Part shown: piece by piece, positions 43,633-52,934 of the stretch
Numbering within the stretch: the stretch's first letter is position 1
Layout of the letters: every line of letters starts with the position of its first letter
From: Streptomyces sp. NBRC 109706
GTDB taxonomy: Bacteria > Actinomycetota > Actinomycetes > Streptomycetales > Streptomycetaceae
Length of the DNA: 64,000 nt
NCBI RefSeq assembly: GCF_000974485.1
Contig: NZ_BBOM01000011.1
Coordinates: 1-64,000 of the forward strand
Direction of reading: 5' to 3'
The notes under the pieces: model-generated
What the model was told of the DNA's origin: nothing
Databases searched by the model: none
Seen by the model: the letters and a program-made list of their open reading frames with translations, nothing else
Translations under genes and position numbers: made by a program

Positions 43633-44301
43633 CTAGTTGCCCGGCCGGACCAGGCCGCTCTCGTAGGCGAACACCGCCGCCTGCACCCGGTCCCGCAGCT
43701 CCAACTTGGTGAGCACGTGGCCCACATGGGTCTTGACCGTGGTCTCGCTGACAAAGAGATCGGCCGCGATCTCCGCGTTGGACAGCCCGCGGGCCACCAG
43801 CTTGAGCACCTCGACCTCGCGCTCGGTCAACGTGTCCAACGCGTCCGGGACCGGCTCCTCGCCCGACGGCAGCTTGGCGGCGTACATGTCCAACAGCCGG
43901 CGGGTGACGCTGGGCGCCAGCATCGCCTCGCCGCCCGCCACCACCCGGATCGCCTGCACCAGTTCGGCGGCCGGCGCGTCCTTCAACAGAAAGCCGCTGG
44001 CCCCGGCGCGAAGCGCCTCCACCACGTACTCGTCCAGATCGAAGGTGGTCAGCACCAGCACCTTGACCGGGCCGTCCTTCGCCGGCCCGGTGATCTGCCG
44101 CGTCGCCTCCACACCGTCCATCCGGGGCATCCGGATGTCCATCAGCACCACGTCCGGCTGGAGCGCCCGAACCTGGTCCAGCGCCTGCAGGCCGTCCCCG
44201 GCCTCACCCACCACGGCCAGGTTGTGCTCGGCCTCCAGGATCATGCGGAAACCCGTGCGCAACAGCGGCTGGTCGTCCACCAGCAGAACGCGGATCGGCA
44301 T
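43633..44301 (-). CDS. NarL/FixJ-type response regulator, no adjacent kinase
   Basis: This 222-residue protein has a receiver domain (LLVDDQPLL with acidic pocket, phospho-Asp in VVLMDIRMPRMDG, Lys in GFLLKDAPA). A C-terminal LuxR helix-turn-helix follows (LTEREVEVLKLVARGLSNAE). All phosphorylation residues are present. No histidine kinase gene is in the window, so its partner is unknown. The start at 44301 has GAAGGG upstream. Confidence 0.9.
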   Translation of the reverse strand: MPIRVLLVDDQPLLRTGFRMILEAEHNLAVVGEAGDGLQALDQVRALQPDVVLMDIRMPRMDGVEATRQITGPAKDGPVKVLVLTTFDLDEYVVEALRAGASGFLLKDAPAAELVQAIRVVAGGEAMLAPSVTRRLLDMYAAKLPSGEEPVPDALDTLTEREVEVLKLVARGLSNAEIAADLFVSETTVKTHVGHVLTKLELRDRVQAAVFAYESGLVRPGN

Positions 44302-44391
44302 CAAAGGGCCCTTCACTCGGGGGGACGGCCACGGCCGCCGAGATCCACCCGCCATTCTGGCTCACGCCCACCCGCCGGGGGGCGCCGGGCG

Positions 44392-45333
44392 CTACTCCCG
44401 CGCCACGGCCGGCGCCGAGACCCCGCCGGACTGCTCCGGCACCCCGACCGGCCCGACCTGGAGCGGATACGGCGGGGGAGTGCCGCCGAACTCCGGGCAG
44501 CGCGCCTGATGATCGCACCAGTCGCAGAGCCGACCCCGCCGAGGCCGCCAGTCGCCCGACTCGGTGGCCCGCTGGATCGCGTCCCACAGCGCGTGCACCT
44601 TCCGCTCGACGCCGCGCAGATCCTCCTCCGCCGGGTCGTAGGTGAGCACCTCGCCACTGCCCAGATAGACCAGCTGCAGGCGGCGCGGCACGGTGCCCCG
44701 CAGCCGCCAGAGCACCAGGGCGTAGAACTTCATCTGGAAGAGCGCGCCCGCCGCGTACGCCGCCGGCGGGGCCTTGCCCGTCTTGTAGTCCACGATCCGG
44801 ATCTCGCCGCTCGGCGCCACATCCACCCGGTCGATCACCCCGCGCAGCAGCAGCCCCGAATCCAGCGTGGCCTCCACGAACAACTCCCGCTCCGCCGGCT
44901 CAAGACGCGTCGGATCCTCCAACGAGAACCACCGCTCCACCAGCCGCTCGGCCTCCGCGAGAAAGGCCGACAACCGCTCCTCGTCCAACTCCGGTTCGCC
45001 CGCCGCCCCCTCGGCCTCGCCCTCCGCTTCCGTTTCCGCTTCCGGCGCCGGCGCGCGGCCGAACAGCTGGGCCAGCTCGGGGCGTTTCGCCAACAGCCGC
45101 CGCCACTCCGGGGCCACCAACTCCCGGGCCCTGGGTACGCTCCGCTCCGCCGCCGGCGCGTCGAACACCCGCTCAAGCACCGCATGGACCACCGTGCCCC
45201 GGGTGGCCGCCGCGCTGGGCGCCTCCGGCAGTTTGTCGATCACCCGAAAGCGGTAGAGCAGGGGGCACTGCTGGAAGTCGGCGGCCCGGGACGGCGAAAG
45301 CGAACGTGGCGGGGAGGCGGCGGTCCGAGTCAT
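44392..45333 (-). CDS. RecB-family (PD-(D/E)XK) exonuclease with Fe-S-type cysteines
   Basis: This 313-residue nuclease has LSPSRAADFQQCPLLYRFRV and the catalytic block LLRGVIDRVDVAPSGEIRIV followed by DYKTGKAPP. The PD-(D/E)XK core is Asp ... Asp-Tyr-Lys. The first cysteine and the cluster CDWCDHQARC near the C-terminus match the four-Cys iron-sulphur arrangement of AddB/Cas4-like nucleases. It is a stand-alone nuclease of the RecB type common in actinobacteria. The Glu/Ala-rich segment near residues 95-115 is disordered. Confidence 0.85.
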   Translation of the reverse strand: MTRTAASPPRSLSPSRAADFQQCPLLYRFRVIDKLPEAPSAAATRGTVVHAVLERVFDAPAAERSVPRARELVAPEWRRLLAKRPELAQLFGRAPAPEAETEAEGEAEGAAGEPELDEERLSAFLAEAERLVERWFSLEDPTRLEPAERELFVEATLDSGLLLRGVIDRVDVAPSGEIRIVDYKTGKAPPAAYAAGALFQMKFYALVLWRLRGTVPRRLQLVYLGSGEVLTYDPAEEDLRGVERKVHALWDAIQRATESGDWRPRRGRLCDWCDHQARCPEFGGTPPPYPLQVGPVGVPEQSGGVSAPAVARE

Positions 45334-45458
45334 GGAGCGAACCCTACGGCGCGTCACTGACAGCCAGCCCATACCATCGACTTCACGTCCACGGCACGGG
45401 ACGATCGACCGCGACGCGGCAGGCGTCGCGCGCAGCCGCGAGGCGACGAGGGGAACAG

Positions 45459-46703
45459 GTGGGAGACTCCACGACCGACCAGACGCCCGATCCGGAGAAG
45501 CGGGACGAATCCGCCGAGGAGCCACGACGCCGAGGCGGCGGATTCCTGATGGGCCGGGTGCTGGGCGTCCCCGTTTATGTCGCCCCCAGCTGGTTCCTCG
45601 TCGCCGCCCTGATCACCTGGTTCTTCGGCAACCAACTCGACCGGGTACTGCCCGAACTCGGCGCCGCACGCTATCTGGTGGCGCTGTTCTTCGCGGTCGC
45701 CTTCTACGGCTCCGTGCTGGTCCACGAGCTGGCGCACACCGTCGCCGCGCTCCGCTTCGACCTGCCGGTGCGCCGCATCCAGCTCCAGTTCTTCGGCGGG
45801 GTGTCGGAGATCGAGAAGGAATCCCCCACGCCCGGCCGGGAGTTCGTGCTGGCCGGCGTGGGCCCGCTGCTCTCCCTGGTGCTGGCCGGCGTCTTCTATC
45901 TCGGGATGCTGACCGTCGAACCGCGCACCGTGCCCGGGGTGCTGCTCGCCGGGCTGATGATCTCCAACCTCATCGTCGCCGTCTTCAACCTGCTGCCGGG
46001 ACTGCCGCTGGACGGCGGCCGGATGCTGCGCGCCCTGGTCTGGCGGATCACCGGCAGCCCGATGCGCGGCACCGTCGCCGCAGCCTGGACCGGCCGTGGG
46101 CTGGCCATCCTGGTGCTGATCGGCTTCCCGCTCGCCACCCACCTCGGCGGGCTCGGCGAACGCGGCTCGTTCAGCGGACTGGAATCCCTCACCGACGCCC
46201 TGCTCGCCGCCGTGCTGGCCGCCATCATCTGGACGGGCGCCGGCAACAGCCTGCGGATGGCCAGGCTGCGGGAACGGCTCCCCGCGCTCAACGCCCGCGC
46301 CCTCACCCGCCGGGCGGTCCCCGTCACCGGCGAGACGCCGCTCTCCGAGGCGCTGCGCCGCGCCAACGAGGCCGGCGCCCGCGCCCTGGTGGTGGTCGAC
46401 CCGGAGGGCGCGCCCACCTCGGTGGTGCGGGAGGCGGGCATCGCCGGCGTCCCCGAGCACCGCCGCCCCTGGGTCGCGGTCAGCGGCCTCGCCCAGGAGC
46501 TGACGGAGGGCATGCGGGTCCCCGCTGAGCTGACCGGCGAGGATCTGCTGGCGCATCTGCGGGCCACCCCGGCCACCGAGTACCTGGTGGTCGAGGAGAC
46601 CGGCGAGATCTACGGCGTGCTCTCCACCCGGGACGTCGAGCGCGCCTTCATCGACGCCATGGCCAGAACCGCCCCCGACCCGGGCACCGCGCCCTCCGCC
46701 TGA
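45459..46703 (+). CDS. Site-2-type intramembrane zinc metalloprotease (M50) with CBS domains
   Basis: This 414-residue membrane protease carries the active-site motif VLVHELAHTVAA (HExxH), with the third ligand in LLPGLPLDGGRML. About six hydrophobic segments are present. The C-terminal 130 residues form a CBS pair (VPVTGETPLSEALRRANEAG ... EIYGVLSTRDVERAF), which usually senses adenine nucleotides. Likely targets are membrane-bound anti-sigma factors or regulators, by family knowledge. GTG 45459 has AGGGGA upstream. Confidence 0.9.
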   Translation: MGDSTTDQTPDPEKRDESAEEPRRRGGGFLMGRVLGVPVYVAPSWFLVAALITWFFGNQLDRVLPELGAARYLVALFFAVAFYGSVLVHELAHTVAALRFDLPVRRIQLQFFGGVSEIEKESPTPGREFVLAGVGPLLSLVLAGVFYLGMLTVEPRTVPGVLLAGLMISNLIVAVFNLLPGLPLDGGRMLRALVWRITGSPMRGTVAAAWTGRGLAILVLIGFPLATHLGGLGERGSFSGLESLTDALLAAVLAAIIWTGAGNSLRMARLRERLPALNARALTRRAVPVTGETPLSEALRRANEAGARALVVVDPEGAPTSVVREAGIAGVPEHRRPWVAVSGLAQELTEGMRVPAELTGEDLLAHLRATPATEYLVVEETGEIYGVLSTRDVERAFIDAMARTAPDPGTAPSA

Positions 46704-46758
46704 CCGCTCGCCCGGGCCCCGGAAGGCCCTCGATTACGGCCGCACCGCGCCTCTGGAC

Positions 46759-46764
46759 TAGGCT
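46759..46764 (+). promoter_or_regulatory. -10 box of leaderless trmI
   Basis: TAGGCT ends 7 nt before ATG 46772, and no ribosome-binding site is visible. Confidence 0.5.
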
Positions 46765-46771
46765 GACCGCC

Positions 46772-47662
46772 ATGTCCGAACCGACCGGTGCCGCCCGCCG
46801 TCGCGGGCCCTTCCAGGTCGGGGACCAGGTCCAGCTCACCGACCCCAAGGGACGCCACTACACCTTCACGCTCGAAGAGGGAAAGAGCTTCCACACCCAC
46901 AAGGGAGCCTTCCCCCACGACGAGCTGATCGGTGCCCCCGAGGGAACCGTGGTCCGCACCACGGGAAACGTCGCCTATCTGGCGCTGCGCCCACTGCTCC
47001 CCGACTACGTCCTGTCCATGCCACGCGGCGCCGCCGTCGTCTACCCCAAGGACGCGGGGCAGATCCTGGCCATGGCCGACATCTTCCCCGGCGCCCGGGT
47101 GGTGGAGGCCGGCGTCGGCTCCGGATCGCTCTCCGCGTTCCTGCTCCGGGCCATCGGTGACCAGGGGATGCTGCACTCCTACGAGCGCAGAACCGACTTC
47201 GCCGACATCGCGCGGGAGAACGTCACCCGCTACTTCGGCGCCCCGCACCCCGCCTGGGAGTTGACCGTCGGCGATCTGCAGGACCATCTCTCGGACACCG
47301 AGGTGGACCGGGTGATCCTGGACATGCTGGCCCCCTGGGAATGCCTCGACGCGGTCTCCAAGGCGCTGGTCCCCGGCGGGATCCTCTGCGCCTATGTCGC
47401 CACCACCACCCAGCTGGCGCGCACCGTCGAGACCATCAGGGAGCACGGCACGTTCAACGAGCCGTCCGCCTGGGAGACCATGGTCCGCACCTGGCATGTG
47501 GAGGGTCTGGCGGTCCGTCCCGACCACCGGATGATCGGCCACACCGGCTTCCTGCTGACCGCGCGGCGCCTGGCCGACGGCGTCACCCCGCCGCTGCGCC
47601 GCCGCCGCCCGGCGCCCGGCGCCTACGGCTCCGACTACACGGGTCCCGGGTCGGCCGGCTGA
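46772..47662 (+). CDS. trmI: tRNA (adenine-58-N1) methyltransferase
   Basis: This 296-residue protein has the actinobacterial TrmI layout. An N-terminal beta domain (PFQVGDQVQLTDPKGRHY) precedes a Rossmann domain with SAM motif RVVEAGVGSGSLSAFLLRAI and VDRVILDMLAPWECLD. It makes m1A58 in the T-loop of tRNAs. The gene regularly precedes the proteasome locus in actinobacteria, as here. Confidence 0.93.
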   Translation: MSEPTGAARRRGPFQVGDQVQLTDPKGRHYTFTLEEGKSFHTHKGAFPHDELIGAPEGTVVRTTGNVAYLALRPLLPDYVLSMPRGAAVVYPKDAGQILAMADIFPGARVVEAGVGSGSLSAFLLRAIGDQGMLHSYERRTDFADIARENVTRYFGAPHPAWELTVGDLQDHLSDTEVDRVILDMLAPWECLDAVSKALVPGGILCAYVATTTQLARTVETIREHGTFNEPSAWETMVRTWHVEGLAVRPDHRMIGHTGFLLTARRLADGVTPPLRRRRPAPGAYGSDYTGPGSAG

Positions 47663-47819
47663 ACTCCACGCCCACGGGCGGTTCCTGTGGCGGTGGTCCG
47701 CGGTCACCAGCGGTACCCCGCCGTTCCGCGGCGGTGTGAGATATGGCACGATGCGGCCCTGCCGGCCGGCAGGCCGTTCGATCCCCAGCGCTCACCCCGC
47801 CTCCCAGGAGACCCCCAGC

Positions 47820-48410
47820 GTGCAGCAATCGGCAGCGTCCTCCCCGGGCACCGCGCCCGAAGGGCTTCCCCACACCCACACCGGCGCGCGCCACTGGCTG
47901 GTGACCGCCGTGGCCGTCGCCGCGGTGGCCGGGGCGGCGGCCCTCGTCCAGCCGAACGACGCGGGCGCCACGGCGGCCGAGCCCGCCGACAGCACGGGGC
48001 CCGATCCGCTGGCCGCCGTCTACCCGCTGGACTGCGGCCCCTTCGAGGTGCTGGTCACCGACCAGGCCGAGTTGGACCTGGACGCGGACGGCCGGTCCGA
48101 GACGGTGGCCGTGGTCCGCTGCGACGCGGGCTCCGGCACCCCGCCCAACGGCATGTACCTGCTGACCCACGGGGACCGGGACGGCGACGCGTCGGCCCCG
48201 CCCCGGGTGGCGGCCACCCTGGTGGAGCCCGACGAGGGGATGACGGTCGACGACCTGCGGGCCGAGGAGACCGGCTTCACCGCCCGGCTCGTCGGCTACT
48301 CCTCGCTGGACATCCCGCGCTGCTGCCCCGACCTGCTGCGCGACGTCGGCTGGCAGTGGCGCGACGGACGGCTGGAACTGGTCCCCGGGCGCGCCCCCAA
48401 CAGCGTCTGA
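47820..48410 (+). CDS. Secreted or membrane-anchored protein of unknown function
   Basis: The family is not recognised in this 196-residue protein. One hydrophobic segment, residues about 27-44 (HWLVTAVAVAAVAGAAALV), could be a signal peptide or anchor. The exported part has four cysteines (LDCGPFEV, VVRCDAG, PRCCPDLL) and an EF-hand/dockerin-like Asp run DLDADGRSET. GTG 47820 has AGGAG 9 nt upstream. It lies between trmI and the ferredoxin in the proteasome neighbourhood. Confidence 0.7.
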   Translation: MQQSAASSPGTAPEGLPHTHTGARHWLVTAVAVAAVAGAAALVQPNDAGATAAEPADSTGPDPLAAVYPLDCGPFEVLVTDQAELDLDADGRSETVAVVRCDAGSGTPPNGMYLLTHGDRDGDASAPPRVAATLVEPDEGMTVDDLRAEETGFTARLVGYSSLDIPRCCPDLLRDVGWQWRDGRLELVPGRAPNSV

Positions 48411-48434
48411 TCGGCCGCGAGCGCCCCGGCGCCC

Positions 48435-48752
48435 TCAGTCGGCGTCGGGGCCCAGCACCTCCGTGCGGTCGGCGACCCTGCGGACATGGATGCACTGGCC
48501 CGGACAGTCCTTGACCGAGTCGGAGATCTCCCGCAGCAGCGGCAGCGGCACCGGGGCCGTCGCCCCCGGCGCGGTCAGCAACTCGGCCTCCGCCCCCGGC
48601 TCGGCCGGCGGCTTCACATAGGCGAGACCGTCGATGTCCAACTCGAACACCTCGGGCGCGTACTGCGCGCAGATTCCGTCTCCGGTGCAGAGGTCCTGGT
48701 CGATCCAGACCTCAAGCTCATCGGCCTGGGTCACTTCGTTCCTCGTGGTCAT
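48435..48752 (-). CDS. Ferredoxin (3Fe-4S type)
   Basis: This 105-residue small acidic protein has the cluster motif DLCTGDGICAQYAPEVF (Cys-x5-Cys) and a distal DCPGQCIHV. It matches actinobacterial 3Fe-4S ferredoxins, with an inserted Pro/Ala-rich loop (about residues 50-80) longer than in the classical short form. It donates electrons to a cytochrome P450 or similar enzyme not found nearby. It is divergent from arc. Confidence 0.88.
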   Translation of the reverse strand: MTTRNEVTQADELEVWIDQDLCTGDGICAQYAPEVFELDIDGLAYVKPPAEPGAEAELLTAPGATAPVPLPLLREISDSVKDCPGQCIHVRRVADRTEVLGPDAD

Positions 48753-48962
48753 ATCGGCTACCGCTCCTGTCGGCTCCTCGTGGGCGACACAGCAAAGGAA
48801 GCTGTCCCCGACGGGTGTTGACCACTCACGACGATACAGCCGGCTGCTTTTGGAACGCCCCGGGTGGGTATCCCCCTGGCGTGAGGGAGTGCGCAAGGGT
48901 GAAGATCGGACACGCCCCGACCGTCTTTGTGATCTAGGGGTTTCGAACTGCACCGGTCCAGG

Positions 48963-48968
48963 TAGGGT
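48963..48968 (+). promoter_or_regulatory. -10 box of arc
   Basis: TAGGGT lies 38 nt before the GTG start. Identical hexamers precede pup (52530-52535) and prcB (52850-52855). Confidence 0.45.
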
Positions 48969-49006
48969 CTGGAAGCGTCCAGCTCCCCTTGGAGGAGGTG
49001 AGGACC

Positions 49007-50773
49007 GTGGTATCCCAGAACGACGACAGCAACCGCGGCATCCGGTCCGGGCGAGGTTCCGACGACCCGACCCGCCAGATCGCCGAACTTGAGCAGGAGA
49101 TCACCGTCCTGCGCCGAAAGCTGGCCGATTCGCCGCGGCACACTCGGATTCTCGAAGAGCGGATTGTCGAGCTCCAGACGAATCTGGCCGGTGTTTCCGC
49201 GCAGAACGAGCGGCTCGCGACCACACTGCGCGAGGCCCGCGACCAGATCGTGGCTCTCAAGGAAGAAGTGGACCGGCTCGCCCAGCCGCCGTCCGGCTTC
49301 GGAGTCTTTCTCGTCGCCAACGAGGACGGCACCGCCGATATCTTCACCGGCGGCCGAAAGCTCCGGGTCAACGTCAGCCCGGGCCTGGAGCTCGACGAGC
49401 TGCGCCGTGGCCAGGAGGTCATGCTCAACGAGGCGCTCAACATCGTGGCCGCGATGGAGTTCGAGAGCGCGGGCGACATCGTCACCCTCAAGGAGGTCCT
49501 GGAGGACGGCGAGCGCGCCCTGGTGGTCGGCCACACCGACGAGGAGCGGGTGGTCAAGCTCGCCGAGCCGCTGATGGCGGCCACCCTGCGGGCCGGGGAC
49601 GCGCTGCTGCTCGAACCCCGCTCCGGCTATGTCTTCGAGGTGGTGCCCAAGAGCGAGGTCGAGGAGCTGGTCCTCGAAGAGGTCCCGGACATCGACTACA
49701 CCAGGATCGGCGGCCTCGGCGGCCAGATCGAGCTGATCAGGGACGCCGTCGAGCTTCCTTACCTCTACCCCGACCTCTTCCGCGAGCACGAGCTGCGGCC
49801 CCCCAAGGGCGTGCTGCTCTACGGCCCGCCCGGCTGTGGCAAGACGCTGATCGCCAAGGCGGTCGCCAACTCCCTTGCCAAGAAGGTCGCCGAGGTCACC
49901 GGCAAGCCGGCGGGGAAGAGCTTCTTCCTCAACATCAAGGGCCCCGAGCTGCTCAACAAGTACGTCGGCGAGACCGAGCGGCATATCCGCCTGGTCTTCC
50001 AGAGGGCCAGGGAGAAGGCCAGCGAGGGCACCCCGGTCATCGTCTTCTTCGACGAGATGGACTCCCTCTTCCGCACCCGTGGCTCCGGCGTCAGCTCGGA
50101 CGTGGAGAACACCATCGTCCCGCAGCTGCTCTCCGAGATCGACGGCGTGGAGGGCCTGGAGAACGTCATCGTGATCGGCGCCTCCAACCGCGAGGACATG
50201 ATCGACCCGGCGATCCTGCGCCCGGGGCGGCTCGATGTGAAGATCAAGATCGAGCGTCCCGACGCCGAGGCCGCCCGCGACATCTTCTCCAAGTACCTCA
50301 CCGCCAGGCTCCCGCTGCACGCCGACGACGTGCAGGAGCACCAGGGCAGCCCGGACGCGGCGATCGACGGCATGATCCAGACCGTCGTGGAGCAGATGTA
50401 CGCGGAGACCGAGGAGAACCGCTTCCTGGAGGTCACCTACGCCAACGGTGACAAGGAGGTCCTCTACTTCAAGGACTTCAACTCCGGCGCCATGATCCAG
50501 AACATCGTGGACCGGGCCAAGAAGATGGCGATCAAGGACTTCCTCGACCACCAGCAGAAGGGCATCCGCGTCTCCCATCTGATCTCGGCCTGTGTGGACG
50601 AGTTCAAGGAGAACGAGGACCTGCCCAACACCACCAACCCGGACGACTGGGCCCGGATCTCCGGCAAGAAGGGCGAGCGGATCGTCTTCATCCGCACCCT
50701 GGTCACCGGCAAGCAGGGCGGCGACACCGGCCGCTCGATCGACACGGTGGCGAACACCGGCCAGTACCTGTAA
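49007..50773 (+). CDS. arc: Proteasomal ATPase ARC (Mpa)
   Basis: This is a 588-residue hexameric AAA+ unfoldase. Residues about 25-95 form the coiled coil that binds Pup. Tandem OB folds follow (FGVFLVANEDGTADIFTGGR). The AAA domain carries Walker A LLYGPPGCGKTLIAKA, Walker B VIVFFDEMDSLF and an arginine finger in ILRPGRLD. The C-terminal tripeptide QYL is the motif that docks into and opens the 20S core. The start is GTG 49007 after GGAGGAGG. A longer TTG start at 48989 lies within the ribosome-binding site. Confidence 0.97.
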   Translation: MVSQNDDSNRGIRSGRGSDDPTRQIAELEQEITVLRRKLADSPRHTRILEERIVELQTNLAGVSAQNERLATTLREARDQIVALKEEVDRLAQPPSGFGVFLVANEDGTADIFTGGRKLRVNVSPGLELDELRRGQEVMLNEALNIVAAMEFESAGDIVTLKEVLEDGERALVVGHTDEERVVKLAEPLMAATLRAGDALLLEPRSGYVFEVVPKSEVEELVLEEVPDIDYTRIGGLGGQIELIRDAVELPYLYPDLFREHELRPPKGVLLYGPPGCGKTLIAKAVANSLAKKVAEVTGKPAGKSFFLNIKGPELLNKYVGETERHIRLVFQRAREKASEGTPVIVFFDEMDSLFRTRGSGVSSDVENTIVPQLLSEIDGVEGLENVIVIGASNREDMIDPAILRPGRLDVKIKIERPDAEAARDIFSKYLTARLPLHADDVQEHQGSPDAAIDGMIQTVVEQMYAETEENRFLEVTYANGDKEVLYFKDFNSGAMIQNIVDRAKKMAIKDFLDHQQKGIRVSHLISACVDEFKENEDLPNTTNPDDWARISGKKGERIVFIRTLVTGKQGGDTGRSIDTVANTGQYL

Positions 50774-50782
50774 GACAGCGCA

Positions 50783-50821
50783 TCCGGCTGCGGGGCACGC
50801 GAGGCGTGGCCCGCAGCCGGA
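50783..50821 (+). terminator. Hairpin after arc
   Basis: TCCGGCTGCGGGGCACGC (50783-50800) pairs with 50804-50821 with one mismatch and a GAG loop. Confidence 0.7.
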
Positions 50822-50940
50822 CGCATTCCCAGACAGTCCCCAAGGAAACTCGCGGTGATCTCCCCACCGCACCCCGTGTCGCCTAGGCTTCTAGCCAGCG
50901 AACGGACGGCCGAGGGCCGCCGCGAGGCAAGGAGGGTCGC

Positions 50941-52452
50941 ATGACCGTACGGCGAGTGATGGGCATCGAAACCGAGTACGGCGTCTCCGTCCCCGGCCAC
51001 CCGAACGCCAATGCCATGCTCTCCTCCTCCCAGGTCGTGAACGCCTACGCGGCGGCGATGCACCGGGCCAGAAGAGCACGCTGGGACTTCGAGGAGGAGA
51101 ACCCGCTCCGCGACGCACGCGGCTTCGACCTGGCGCGGGACAACGCGGACTCCAGCCAGCTCACCGACGAGGACATCGGCCTGGCCAACGTCATCCTCAC
51201 CAACGGCGCCCGCCTCTACGTCGACCACGCGCACCCCGAGTACAGCGCCCCCGAGACCACCAACCCGCTGGACGCCGTCCGCTGGGACAAGGCGGGGGAG
51301 CGGATCATGGCCGAGGCGGCCAGGCGCGCCGCCGAGGTGCCGGGGGCCCAGCCGATCCTGCTCTACAAGAACAACACGGACAACAAGGGCGCCTCCTACG
51401 GCACCCATGAGAACTACCTGATGAAGCGGGAGACGCCGTTCTCCGAGATCGTGCGCCATCTGACGCCGTTCTTCGTCTCCCGGCAGGTGGTCTGCGGCGC
51501 CGGCCGGGTCGGCATCGGGCAGGACGGTGGCGAGCACGGCTTCCAGATCAGCCAGCGCGCCGACTACTTCGAGGTCGAGGTCGGCCTGGAGACGACGCTC
51601 AAGCGGCCCATCATCAACACCAGGGACGAGCCGCACGCGGACGCCGAGCGCTATCGCCGGCTCCATGTGATCATCGGCGACGCGAACCTCTCCGAGATCT
51701 CCACCTACCTCAAGCTGGGCACCACCGCCCTGGTGCTGTCGATGATCGAGGACGGGTTCATCGCCGTCGATCTGGCGGTCGACCAGCCGGTTCGCACCCT
51801 CCACCGGGTCAGCCACGATCCGTCCCTCCGCGAGCTGGTCACGCTGCGCAGCGGCCGTCGACTGACCGCGGTGCAGCTCCAGATGGAGTTCTACGAGCTG
51901 GCCAGGAAGTATGTCGAGGAGCGCTGGGGCGCGGACGCCGACGCCCAGACGCTGGATGTGCTGACCCGCTGGGAGGAGGTCCTGACCCGGCTGGAGAGCG
52001 ATCCCATGAGCCTGGCGAACCAGCTGGACTGGGTGGCCAAGCGCGAGCTGATGGAGGGCTACCGGCGGCGCGACGGCCTGGACTGGGACGCCGCCCGGCT
52101 GCATCTGGTGGATCTCCAGTACGCGGACGTCCGCCCGGAGAAGGGCCTCTACAACCGGCTGGTCGCCCGGGGCCGGATGACCACCCTCCTCGGCGAGGAC
52201 GAGGTGGCGGCCGCGCGTCTCGATCCGCCGGAGGACACCAGGGCGTACTTCCGGGGGCGGTGCCTGGAGCGCTACGCGGAGCATGTGGCCGCCGCCTCCT
52301 GGGATTCGGTGATCTTCGACCTCCCGGGGCGTGACTCGCTCCAACGGGTGCCCACGATGGACCCGTTGCGAGGCACCAGGGAACACGTCGAGGGCCTGCT
52401 GGAGAGCAGCGCCACCGCCCAGGATCTGGTCCGCGCGCTCTCCGGCGGCTGA
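50941..52452 (+). CDS. dop: Pup deamidase/depupylase Dop
   Basis: The 503-residue glutamine-synthetase-like enzyme converts the C-terminal Gln of Pup to Glu and can remove Pup from substrates. The motif MGIETEYGVSVPG opens the protein. The Dop-specific insert (about residues 38-75, RARRARWDFEEENPLRDARG) is present and distinguishes it from PafA. Shared active-site blocks include HPEYSAPETTNPLDAV, LLYKNNTDNKGASYG and RPIINTRDEPHADAERYRR. Confidence 0.96.
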   Translation: MTVRRVMGIETEYGVSVPGHPNANAMLSSSQVVNAYAAAMHRARRARWDFEEENPLRDARGFDLARDNADSSQLTDEDIGLANVILTNGARLYVDHAHPEYSAPETTNPLDAVRWDKAGERIMAEAARRAAEVPGAQPILLYKNNTDNKGASYGTHENYLMKRETPFSEIVRHLTPFFVSRQVVCGAGRVGIGQDGGEHGFQISQRADYFEVEVGLETTLKRPIINTRDEPHADAERYRRLHVIIGDANLSEISTYLKLGTTALVLSMIEDGFIAVDLAVDQPVRTLHRVSHDPSLRELVTLRSGRRLTAVQLQMEFYELARKYVEERWGADADAQTLDVLTRWEEVLTRLESDPMSLANQLDWVAKRELMEGYRRRDGLDWDAARLHLVDLQYADVRPEKGLYNRLVARGRMTTLLGEDEVAAARLDPPEDTRAYFRGRCLERYAEHVAAASWDSVIFDLPGRDSLQRVPTMDPLRGTREHVEGLLESSATAQDLVRALSGG

Positions 52453-52575
52453 TCGGGGCCCGAGCAGGGAATGATCCAGGTGGTCCCCGGACGTTGTACC
52501 GACGAGGAGCCGATGTCAGCCCCGGCTAGTAGGGTCTGATCTTGTTACGTCACAGCTGAGCATGGGGTGAGGGAG

Positions 52576-52794
52576 ATGGCGACCAAGGACACCGGCGGCG
52601 GCCAGCAACGGGCGTCGCGTACCAACGAAGAGGTCGAGGAGCAGGCTCAGGACGCCGAGGTCTCGGAGGACCTCAAGGAGCGTCAGGAGGCCCTGACGGA
52701 CGATGTGGACTCGGTTCTGGACGAGATCGACGAGGTGCTCGAGTCCAACGCCGAGGACTTTGTGCGCAGCTTCGTTCAGAAGGGCGGCCAGTAG
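52576..52794 (+). CDS. pup: Prokaryotic ubiquitin-like protein Pup
   Basis: The 72-residue disordered acidic protein ends in FVRSFVQKGGQ. The terminal Gln must be deamidated by Dop before PafA ligates it to substrate lysines. The helix-forming part that binds the ARC coiled coil is DVDSVLDEIDEVLESNAEDF. The start at ATG 52576 has GAGGGAG upstream. Confidence 0.97.
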   Translation: MATKDTGGGQQRASRTNEEVEEQAQDAEVSEDLKERQEALTDDVDSVLDEIDEVLESNAEDFVRSFVQKGGQ

Positions 52795-52934
52795 CCGGCG
52801 GCTGCCAGGTATCGCCTCCGACTCATGTGGATCATGTCCATATGACGGGTAGGGTCCGTGACGTACGCTGCCCCTGCCCGGCCGCACCGCTGGTCCGGAG
52901 CAGCGGACCGTTTCTCCTACCTGGAAGGAAACCT

